From positions 1 through 8,025 of the forward strand of contig CAJXAS010000079.1 of assembly GCA_913050305.1 (NCBI GenBank): a stretch of DNA of 8,025 nucleotides, read 5' to 3'. Source of the DNA: an uncultured Polaribacter sp. Lineage in GTDB: Bacteria; Bacteroidota; Bacteroidia; Flavobacteriales; Flavobacteriaceae. The notes below the pieces were generated by a model. That model ran no database searches. It was not told the origin of the DNA and worked only from the letters and a program-made list of their open reading frames with translations. Numbering within the stretch: position 1 is the first letter of the stretch; every line of letters begins with the position of its first letter. Position numbers and translations under genes: made by a program. Below, in pieces: positions 1 through 5,996 of this stretch.

Positions 1-867
1 GTGCATTATGCCATACCGCATGCGTATGCAGCATATATGGCAAAACAAATGTTAAAAGAGAAGGGTTTAGATGTAAGAGTAGTAACTACATTGCATGGTA
101 CAGATATTACTTTAGTTGGCAGTCACCCAACCTATAAGTCCGCTGTAGAATTTAGTATAAATAACTCTGATGTTGTAACCGTAGTTTCTAATAATTTAAA
201 AGAAACTACCAATAAGTTATTTAATATTACAAAAGATATTAAAGTAATCTATAATTTTATTGACGCAAAAAAATACGACAATGCTCAAAAAGAAGAGTGT
301 AAAAGAATAGCACTGGCACAACCGCATGAGAGAATTTTTACACACGTAAGTAACTTTAGACCTGTAAAAAGGGTAGAAGATGTAGTTAAAATTTTTAGTG
401 AAGTAAGAAAAGAGATTCCTGCTAAATTATTAATGATTGGTGAAGGACCAGAGAGAGCAAAAGCAGAAAGCTTGGTAAAAGAATTAAACATAATTGATGA
501 TGTTTTCTTTTTAGGAAACAGCACAGAGGTGGCTAAGATATTATGTTATACAGATGTTTTTCTATTACCATCTCAAACAGAAAGTTTTGGTTTGGCGGCA
601 TTAGAGGCAATGGCAGCAGGGAGTGCAGTAATTTCTACAAATACAGGAGGTTTGCCAGAGGTAAATATTCATGGAAAAACAGGCTTCTTAAGTAATTTAG
701 GGGATGTTGCAGACATGGCGAAAAATGCAATTTTGATTGCAAAAGAAGCTGCTACTTTAGAAGTATTTAAGGAAAATGCAAAAAAACATACCAAACAATT
801 TACATTAGAAAGTATATTGCCTGTCTATGAAGAAATTTATAGATCTTGTTATAAAAGTAAAGCATAA
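1..867 (+). CDS. bshA: N-acetyl-alpha-D-glucosaminyl L-malate synthase BshA (5' partial)
   Basis: BshA is a cytoplasmic GT4 glycosyltransferase that joins GlcNAc from UDP-GlcNAc to L-malate, the first step of bacillithiol synthesis. The visible 288 residues begin in the middle of the N-terminal Rossmann domain with HYAIPHAYAAYMA, typical of BshA. HGTD follows at 32-35. The C-terminal GT-B domain has SNFRPVKR (117-124, with the basic residues that hold the donor phosphates), GEGPE (147-151), the EX7E pair E194/E202 in ESFGLAALE, and TNTGGLPE (213-220). The family is usually about 375-380 residues, so roughly 90 N-terminal residues lie left of the window. The GTG at base 1 is therefore an internal Val codon, not a start. 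The HYAIPHA stretch and the malate-type context favour BshA over other GT4 enzymes. The bshB and bshC partners are not in the window. The gene ends 1 bp before a strong terminator. Confidence 0.93.
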   Translation: MHYAIPHAYAAYMAKQMLKEKGLDVRVVTTLHGTDITLVGSHPTYKSAVEFSINNSDVVTVVSNNLKETTNKLFNITKDIKVIYNFIDAKKYDNAQKEECKRIALAQPHERIFTHVSNFRPVKRVEDVVKIFSEVRKEIPAKLLMIGEGPERAKAESLVKELNIIDDVFFLGNSTEVAKILCYTDVFLLPSQTESFGLAALEAMAAGSAVISTNTGGLPEVNIHGKTGFLSNLGDVADMAKNAILIAKEAATLEVFKENAKKHTKQFTLESILPVYEEIYRSCYKSKA

Positions 868-868
868 C

Positions 869-900
869 AAAAAAGCGCAAACATTTGTTTGCGCTTTTTT
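869..900 (+). terminator. Intrinsic terminator after bshA
   Basis: A 14-bp perfect inverted repeat (869-882 with 887-900) encloses the 4-nt loop ATTT. The GC core is GCGCAAAC/GTTTGCGC, flanked by A6 and T6. The stop codon of bshA is at 865-867. Because the flanks are A6 and T6, it could work in both directions. The rest of the gap (901-1055) is AT-rich and holds no gene. TATCTTTC at 1022-1029 is one mismatch from the Bacteroidota -7 element TAnnTTTG, but I see no matching -33 TTG at the proper distance, so I do not call it a promoter. Confidence 0.93.
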
Positions 901-1055
901 ATTTAATAGTTATAATTTTTAAAGTAAATCTTAAATAGAAATCATTTTCACATTTTGCAGAAAAAATAAGAATGTTTTCTAAAAATTTGACACAATATAT
1001 AATTTAGGTCACTTATTTTTTTATCTTTCAGATTCTAAATAAATAAAATAATTTA

Positions 1056-2384
1056 ATGAAGAAATTAGCACTACACTGGAAAATTTTAATAGGAATGGCA
1101 TTAGGTATTGCTTTTGGTTTTATCATGAATACTGTTGATGGAGGAAAAGATTTTGTTACAGATTGGATTAAACCATTTGGAACCATATTTATCAACCTTT
1201 TAAAATTAATTGCAGTTCCATTAATATTAGCCTCATTAATTAAAGGAATTTCAGATTTAAAAGACATTTCTAAAATTAAGAAAATGGGTGCAAAAACCAT
1301 TATGATATATGTGGGAACTACTTTAGTCGCCATTTTTATTGGTTTGGCAATTGTAAATATTGTGAAACCAGGTGAAGGGATGTCTGCAGATACGATTGAA
1401 AAAATTAAAGTTAAGTACGAAACAAATGCAGGGGTAACAGATAAATTAGTGAAAGCATCTGCTCAGAAAGATGCAGGGCCATTGCAGGCTTTAGTAGATA
1501 TTTTCCCAAGTAATATTTTTCAGTCTTTCGTAGATGCAAGTATGCTTCAGATTATCTTTTTTGCGATGTTTGTTGGTATTTCTCTATTATTAATTCCAGA
1601 GAAAAAGGCAAAACCATTAGTAGACTTTTTTGATTCTTTGAATGAAATGGTTATGAAAATGGTAGATTTAATTATGCTTTTTGCTCCGTATGCTGTTTTT
1701 GCATTGTTAGCAAACGTAATTATTGCTTTTGATGATACTGAGATCCTATTAAAACTATTAGTCTATGCACTTTGTGTAGTTGGTGGATTGATACTAATGA
1801 TTTGTTTTTATTTAATTCTGGTAAGTGTCTACACAAAAAAGTCTCCTTTGTGGTTTTTAAAACAAATTAGTCCAGCACAATTGTTGGCCTTTTCTACTAG
1901 TTCTAGTGCGGCAACATTGCCAGTAACTATGGAAAGAGTAGAAGAACATTTAGGAGTGGATAAAGAAGTTTCTGGATTTGTTTTACCTGTAGGTGCAACA
2001 ATTAATATGGACGGTACTAGTTTATACCAAGCAATTGCAGCAGTATTTATAATGCAGGTAATTTGGCCAGAAGGCTTAACTTTTTCGAATCAATTAGTAA
2101 TTGTGTTAACTGCATTATTAGCTTCTATCGGTTCTGCAGCGGTGCCAAGTGCAGGGATGGTAATGTTAGTAATTGTTTTAGAGTCTGTTGGTTTTCCTGA
2201 AGAATTATTGCCAATTGGTTTGGCGTTGATCTTTGCCGTAGATAGACCGTTAGACATGATGAGAACTACTGTAAATGTTACTGGAGATGCTACGGTGTCT
2301 ATGTTGGTTGCTAAATCTTTAGGGAAATTAAAAGACAAGCCAGAAGAGAAAAATTGGGATGATAATTATGACAAAGTAAGGTAG
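1056..2384 (+). CDS. Sodium:acidic amino acid/dicarboxylate symporter (DAACS family, GltP/GltT-like)
   Basis: This is an inner-membrane secondary carrier of the GltPh/EAAT fold that takes up glutamate, aspartate or a C4-dicarboxylate with Na+ or H+. The N-terminus (KKLALHWKILIGMALG) is typical, and 442 residues is normal length. Eight transmembrane helices and two hairpins can be placed. HP1 has the serine-rich TSSSAATLPVT (281-291). TM7 has NMDGT (317-321). HP2 has SIGSAAVPSAG (357-367). TM8 has DRPLDMMRTTVNVTGD (396-411). By comparison with GltPh from memory, D400, R403, T404, N407 and D411 match D394, R397, T398, N401 and D405. Arg at 403 is the residue that pairs with the side-chain carboxylate, so an acidic substrate is favoured over a neutral one. 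Residues 105-150 form an enlarged polar TM3-TM4 loop. The sulfurtransferase gene starts 31 bp downstream, probably in the same operon. Sequence alone does not separate glutamate/aspartate from dicarboxylates; cysteine sulfinate is possible. Confidence 0.9.
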   Translation: MKKLALHWKILIGMALGIAFGFIMNTVDGGKDFVTDWIKPFGTIFINLLKLIAVPLILASLIKGISDLKDISKIKKMGAKTIMIYVGTTLVAIFIGLAIVNIVKPGEGMSADTIEKIKVKYETNAGVTDKLVKASAQKDAGPLQALVDIFPSNIFQSFVDASMLQIIFFAMFVGISLLLIPEKKAKPLVDFFDSLNEMVMKMVDLIMLFAPYAVFALLANVIIAFDDTEILLKLLVYALCVVGGLILMICFYLILVSVYTKKSPLWFLKQISPAQLLAFSTSSSAATLPVTMERVEEHLGVDKEVSGFVLPVGATINMDGTSLYQAIAAVFIMQVIWPEGLTFSNQLVIVLTALLASIGSAAVPSAGMVMLVIVLESVGFPEELLPIGLALIFAVDRPLDMMRTTVNVTGDATVSMLVAKSLGKLKDKPEEKNWDDNYDKVR

Positions 2385-2415
2385 TTAGACTCGCCATTAA
2401 TAAATTATAGATAAC

Positions 2416-3255
2416 ATGTCTTTAAAAATTGACAAACCACTAGTTTCCGTAGATTGGTTGAATGCTCATTTAGATTTAGAACAACTGATAATTCTAGATT
2501 GTACAATTCCTAAAGTAAGTTTAAATACGCTAGTTTCTGAAGAAAAGACACAGATTAAAGGTGCTGTTTATTTTGATATAAAAAACAATTTTTCTGATAA
2601 TAAATCAGCGTTTCCAAATACTATTTTATCGCCGGAGGTGTTTGAGGAAAAGGCCCAAAAAATAGGGATACAGCAAGACACTATAGTAGTTTGTTATGAT
2701 GCTCTAGGAACCTACTCTTCTCCAAGAGCTTGGTGGATGTTTCAGTTAATGGGTTTTAATAATGTAGTAGTATTAGATGGTGGTTTGCCTGCATGGAAAG
2801 CCAGCGGATTTCCTACTGAAAGCATGAGGGTCAATAAATTGCAAAGAGGGAACTTTAAAATTATATATCAACCAAGAAAATTAAAATTTACAGCGGATGT
2901 TTTTGAATCTATAAATAATAAAGAAGTATTAATTGTAGATGCACGTTCAAATAGTAGGTTTAATGGTACAGCACCAGAACCGCGAAAAGATCTTAAGAGT
3001 GGCCATATACCCAGTTCTGTTAATCTACCTTTTATAGATATTCAAGACAATGGTAAAATGAAAACTGAAACTGAATTGATAACTATTTTTAATACCTTTA
3101 AAAACAAAAAAGAAATCATTTTCACCTGTGGTTCGGGTATTACAGCAGCTATCCTTGCTTTAGGGGCAGCCATTGTGGAATTAGATAACGTTGCCGTTTA
3201 TGATGGCTCTTGGACAGAGTGGGCGAGCACAAAACATTTACCAATTTCTTTATAA
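2416..3255 (+). CDS. sseA: 3-mercaptopyruvate sulfurtransferase (tandem rhodanese, SseA-like)
   Basis: This cytoplasmic enzyme moves the sulfur of 3-mercaptopyruvate, made by transamination of cysteine, onto an acceptor such as thioredoxin or cyanide, releasing pyruvate. At 279 residues it has the two-domain length of E. coli SseA. The N-terminal rhodanese domain (about 8-133) is the inactive one and carries YSSPRAWWMF (100-109) and LDGGLPAWKASG (120-131). The C-terminal domain (about 155-277) has the signature DARSNSRFNGTAPEPR (175-190), then SGHIPSSVNLPF (195-206). The catalytic loop is CGSGITA (238-244), with Cys238 as the persulfide-forming residue. CGSG[IV]TA marks mercaptopyruvate sulfurtransferases; thiosulfate rhodaneses usually have CRKGVT. 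The start ATG at 2416 fits the family N-terminus (PLVSVDWLNAHL). The TerB-like gene begins 3 bp after the stop, so the two are probably translated together. Confidence 0.92.
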   Translation: MSLKIDKPLVSVDWLNAHLDLEQLIILDCTIPKVSLNTLVSEEKTQIKGAVYFDIKNNFSDNKSAFPNTILSPEVFEEKAQKIGIQQDTIVVCYDALGTYSSPRAWWMFQLMGFNNVVVLDGGLPAWKASGFPTESMRVNKLQRGNFKIIYQPRKLKFTADVFESINNKEVLIVDARSNSRFNGTAPEPRKDLKSGHIPSSVNLPFIDIQDNGKMKTETELITIFNTFKNKKEIIFTCGSGITAAILALGAAIVELDNVAVYDGSWTEWASTKHLPISL

Positions 3256-3258
3256 ATT

Positions 3259-3585
3259 ATGAATTTAGATTGGACAAAAAAAGACTTTGAAGCCTATGTG
3301 CTGCTATATGCAGCCCATTGCAACCATATAGAAGATATTGCAGAGCAAAACTATATTAGAACTAAAGTAGATGAAAAGATATTTCATAGAATTCATACTG
3401 AAGTAGTAGTAGATTCAGATCAAGTAAATTTGAATAAAATTCAGCTTTTTATTTCTGAAAACCATTTTTCTCAGCAAGAAAAAGAAACACTTTTAAGAAG
3501 TATTAAACAAGTAATTTTTGCAGACGGCTCTGTAGATTTTTTGGAAAAAGAAACTTTTTCTATTTTAAAAAAAATGATTAATTAG
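3259..3585 (+). CDS. Small TerB-like helical protein
   Basis: I do not recognise a characterised function. The 108-residue product is soluble and strongly helical, with no signal peptide or membrane segment. Its second half, LLRSIKQVIFADGSVDFLEKETFSILKKM, looks like the acidic helix-turn-helix repeat of the TerB/DjlA-N fold, in which ADG-x-hydrophobic-D-x3-E (here 88-97) is the most constant part and can hold a metal ion. The first half (YVLLYAAHCNHIEDIAEQNYI) would be the matching helical pair and includes Cys21 and two His residues. Family members have been linked to tellurite or stress responses and to membrane-associated complexes, but small stand-alone members are mostly unstudied. Its start is 3 bp after the sulfurtransferase stop (TAA-ATT-ATG), so co-translation is likely. 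It meets the symporter gene head-on with a 22-bp gap in which I see no hairpin terminator. Confidence 0.75.
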   Translation: MNLDWTKKDFEAYVLLYAAHCNHIEDIAEQNYIRTKVDEKIFHRIHTEVVVDSDQVNLNKIQLFISENHFSQQEKETLLRSIKQVIFADGSVDFLEKETFSILKKMIN

Positions 3586-3607
3586 TTATATTAAAATAAT
3601 GCAGTTG

Positions 3608-5152
3608 CTATTCTACATTAGGGGCAGCGTCAATTTCTTCAATCATTTTTATAGCTGCTGCTCTTGGTGGATATTTTTTTGAAACTAAAAAACCAACAAG
3701 CATCGCTACTGCAAAAGAAGGTGCAAGCACATCAATTGCTACAAAATAAGGACCAATAACTGGCATTTCTTTAAAGACAAAATTAAAGAGTATTACTGCT
3801 AAAAATCCTGAGATCATAGAAGCAATGGCTCCTTTTTCAGAATATCCTTTCCAAAAAAGAGATAGAATAATTACTGGACAAAAAGTCGCAGCAATGCCAG
3901 ACCAACCAAATAAAATAACCCAAAACATTTGCCTGTCTGGTGATACATAATTCATAATCATTGCAATTATTAATGCCGTAAATGCCATGATAATCGTAGA
4001 TATTCTAGAGATTTTTGTCAAGCTTTCATCTTTTATATTAGGTCTAAATATTTTTTGATAGAAATCTCTTGTAATTGCGCTTGAAGCCAATATTAACAAA
4101 GAGTCTATAGTAGACATTATTGCCGATAAAACTATGGCTACAAAAATAGCAACTAAAATGGTAGGTAAAAATTCTTCAGTAACCATGCTTAATACATTTT
4201 CCCCACTATTGCCTAAAATAGCTTCTGGATCTTGCCCTTCTTTTGTGAAATAGATACGCGCAAGAATACCAATAGTTACTGCTGCAGCGTCTGTTAATAG
4301 TGTAAAAGCGGTTGCTACCCATTTACCTTTGTCTATTTCTTTTTCATTTTTGATAGACATAAAGCGCACATATACCTGCGGGGAACCTAGAAAACCTAAA
4401 CCAATCATTGAAAATCCTAGAATGGTAAAAAGATTCATAAAACCGTCTGTACTTCTACCCATTATTTGGGTTAGTGTTGGGTCGATTGCATTTAAGCCTG
4501 CCGTTACACCAGCGCCATGATCCATGGAGAACCATACAACTACGGGCAATAAAACAAGACCAATAAACATAAGTAATCCTTGAAATAAATCAGACCAAAC
4601 AGCTGCTACAAACCCACCAACAAAAATGTAAGCAAGCACAATAAAAAACCCAATAAGGGCTCCAATCTTGTAATCAATTCCTAACATCGATTTAAAAGCA
4701 ACTCCAGTAACGTCTATTTGAGAAGCTACATATATAACTATAAATACAACAAGGATACTAGCTGCTATAATTCGAAGGGTATGTGTAGTTGTCTTAAAGT
4801 GGCTCTGTAAATAATCTGGAATTGTAATGGCACCATATGCATCTGATCTTTTTTTAAAGCGCTTTGCCATAAATTGCCAGGAAATAAAAACGCCTAATAA
4901 TTCTCCAACGACAACCCAATATGCAGAATATCCTGCCATTGCACCCATTCCTGTAAGGCCTATAAGTAACCATCCAGACTCTCCTGTAGCTCTTGCCGAA
5001 AAAGCCACTGCCCAAAAGCCCATTTTTTTCCCTCCAACATAATAATCGCTCATGCTTTTAATACGTTTGGAAGCAAAAATTCCTATTAGAAATAAAATAC
5101 CAACATATACTGCTAATACAGCAATTTTAATTATAAAATTTTCGTCTTGCAT
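3608..5152 (-). CDS. Sodium:solute symporter, PutP-like (SSS family)
   Basis: This is an inner-membrane Na+-coupled carrier of the LeuT-type fold, 514 residues, close to the usual PutP length, with about 13 hydrophobic helices. It has the PutP-type TM2 frame SARATGESGWLLIGLTG (52-68), GLGFLGSPQVYVRFMSI (251-267), and TM9 SAIMSTIDSLLILASSAITRD (343-363). Ser347 and Thr348 match the Na2-site S340/T341 of E. coli PutP. Compared with E. coli PutP from memory, Asp55 is Gly57, Met56 is Glu58, Trp244 is Ile250 and Tyr248 is Phe254, while Pro252 is kept (Pro258). Those residues bind Na+ or proline, so the substrate may not be proline. The gene diverges from the cysteine dioxygenase operon across a 277-bp region and might move a linked osmolyte or amino acid, which is inference. 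Automatic annotation would probably call it a sodium/proline symporter. The ATG on the minus strand is at 5152-5150. Confidence 0.87.
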   Translation of the reverse strand: MQDENFIIKIAVLAVYVGILFLIGIFASKRIKSMSDYYVGGKKMGFWAVAFSARATGESGWLLIGLTGMGAMAGYSAYWVVVGELLGVFISWQFMAKRFKKRSDAYGAITIPDYLQSHFKTTTHTLRIIAASILVVFIVIYVASQIDVTGVAFKSMLGIDYKIGALIGFFIVLAYIFVGGFVAAVWSDLFQGLLMFIGLVLLPVVVWFSMDHGAGVTAGLNAIDPTLTQIMGRSTDGFMNLFTILGFSMIGLGFLGSPQVYVRFMSIKNEKEIDKGKWVATAFTLLTDAAAVTIGILARIYFTKEGQDPEAILGNSGENVLSMVTEEFLPTILVAIFVAIVLSAIMSTIDSLLILASSAITRDFYQKIFRPNIKDESLTKISRISTIIMAFTALIIAMIMNYVSPDRQMFWVILFGWSGIAATFCPVIILSLFWKGYSEKGAIASMISGFLAVILFNFVFKEMPVIGPYFVAIDVLAPSFAVAMLVGFLVSKKYPPRAAAIKMIEEIDAAPNVE

Positions 5153-5232
5153 ACTACTTCTAATTTTTTAAATATGAGGTGGTTAGAGTTCTGAAAACAA
5201 GCAATAAATGCTGTTTACAGAATTTTAAAAGT

Positions 5233-5278
5233 AACCAAAATAATATGAATAAGGTTGGTTTTTGGTTTAATCTTGGTT
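5233..5278. repeat. TTGGTT repeat cluster in the divergent control region
   Basis: Three direct copies of TTGGTT lie at 5255-5260, 5262-5267 and 5273-5278, with one inverted copy, AACCAA, at 5233-5238. AACCAAAA (5233-5240) is a perfect inverted match to TTTTGGTT (5260-5267). Centre spacings of 22, 7 and 11 bp put several copies on the same DNA face. The cluster is about 80 bp from the symporter start and about 150 bp from the dioxygenase start, a reasonable place for a shared operator. The copies are short and the region is AT-rich, so chance is not excluded. The rest of 5153-5429 is otherwise non-coding apart from the elements listed separately. Confidence 0.35.
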
Positions 5279-5318
5279 AAAAATAGTGAAAAAGGAATTA
5301 AAAGAGCATATTAATCAC

Positions 5319-5326
5319 TATATTTG
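5319..5326 (+). promoter_or_regulatory. Candidate -7 element for the cysteine dioxygenase operon
   Basis: TATATTTG is an exact match to the Bacteroidota sigma-A -7 element TAnnTTTG. I find no TTG at about 19-23 bp upstream, so the -33 half is missing or very weak. Transcription would begin near 5330, leaving a leader of about 100 nt before the TTG start of the dioxygenase gene. The position, between the repeat cluster and the gene, supports the call, but the motif is short and the region is AT-rich. Confidence 0.4.
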
Positions 5327-5346
5327 AAATGTTGCTTATTTAATAA

Positions 5347-5400
5347 ATGATGAGCAGTAGCTTATTAAAATTATAAGGATTTCCCTTGATTTTATTTTTT
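5347..5400 (+). promoter_or_regulatory. Possible leader ORF and weak hairpin ahead of the dioxygenase gene
   Basis: Within the predicted leader, ATG-ATG opens a 9-codon frame (5347-5376, MMSSSLLKL) with three consecutive Ser codons. Its stop overlaps a small hairpin, AAGG (5375-5378) with CCTT (5384-5387) around the loop ATTTC, followed by the T-rich stretch 5389-5400. The order of short ORF, hairpin and T tract just 30 nt before the gene looks like an attenuator. The stem is only 4 bp plus a T-G pair, and the leader ORF has no visible ribosome binding site, so this is a weak call. GCTTATT also occurs twice here (5334-5340 and 5360-5366). Confidence 0.2.
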
Positions 5401-5429
5401 AAATAAACAAAAAAAAGCCAGATATTACA

Positions 5430-5963
5430 TTGGAATCTAAAGAAAAAAATAGCACAATTCTTCAAGGCTTGAACGATTTAATTTCTGCACTTTCAGAAAG
5501 TGAGAGGACGACATACAATCACATAATACATTCTTTGCAATTAGAACCAAATGCTTTTGAAAAATACGCACATTGGTCTAATGACTGTTATACTAGAAAC
5601 TGCATAGCAGACACTGAAAAATTTGAATTAATTTTAATTTGTTGGTGCGCAGGTCATCAAACCTTAATTCATGATCATGGTGGAGAAGAGTGTTGGGTAA
5701 AAGTTATTGAAGGCGAATTTAAAGAAACTGTTTATAAGCAAGATAAAATGGGCGCTTTAAAACTCACAAAGACTAAGTTTTCTAAAAAGAATGACATTAC
5801 TTATATGAAAGACTTTATGGGTTTTCATCGCTTAGAAAACAGCGCTAATAAAAGAAGTATGTCGCTACATTTATATGCCAAGCCAATCAGAAGCTGCAAT
5901 GTATTTAATGAGGTTTCAAAAACGTTTGTGCTCAAAGAGTTAGATTATGACACAACAGCATAA
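5430..5963 (+). CDS. cdo: Cysteine dioxygenase (type I, cupin)
   Basis: This cytoplasmic non-haem Fe(II) enzyme adds O2 to the thiol of L-cysteine to give cysteine sulfinate. The 177-residue product is one cupin domain with the CDO signatures in order: YTRN (54-57, with R56 as the carboxylate-binding Arg60 of mammalian CDO), the first cupin motif IHDHGGEEC (80-88), and MGFHRLEN (130-137). Iron ligands are His81, His83 and His133. The C-terminal SLHLY (145-149) supplies the Ser-His-Tyr triad S145/H147/Y149. Cys88 sits where mammalian Cys93 does and Tyr149 where Tyr157 does, the pair that forms the thioether cofactor. The start is TTG: the frame is closed by a TAA at 5400-5402, the next in-frame ATG is codon 107, and the only other option is ATT at 5424. 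The decarboxylase follows after 33 bp, pointing to hypotaurine synthesis. The Arg argues against a 3-mercaptopropionate dioxygenase. Confidence 0.92.
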   Translation: MESKEKNSTILQGLNDLISALSESERTTYNHIIHSLQLEPNAFEKYAHWSNDCYTRNCIADTEKFELILICWCAGHQTLIHDHGGEECWVKVIEGEFKETVYKQDKMGALKLTKTKFSKKNDITYMKDFMGFHRLENSANKRSMSLHLYAKPIRSCNVFNEVSKTFVLKELDYDTTA

Positions 5964-5996
5964 GTACTATTAAAAATTAAAAGAAAAGAAAATTAT

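Noticed and set aside
1..3. GTG at the first base as a start codon for bshA
   Set aside because: About 90 residues of the N-terminal Rossmann domain would be missing and the sequence enters mid-domain; it is an internal Val codon cut by the window edge.
987..992. TTGACA upstream of the DAACS symporter as a -35 box
   Set aside because: No TATAAT-like box lies 16-18 bp downstream, and the Bacteroidota -33/-7 spacing to TATCTTTC at 1022 is too long.
3586..3607. Terminator between the convergent TerB-like and symporter genes
   Set aside because: The 22-bp gap and its flanks are AT-rich but contain no convincing stem.
4329..5042. Open frames on the plus strand across the symporter gene
   Set aside because: They are shadows of the minus-strand symporter; their products show no domain pattern and are rich in Pro and Ser.
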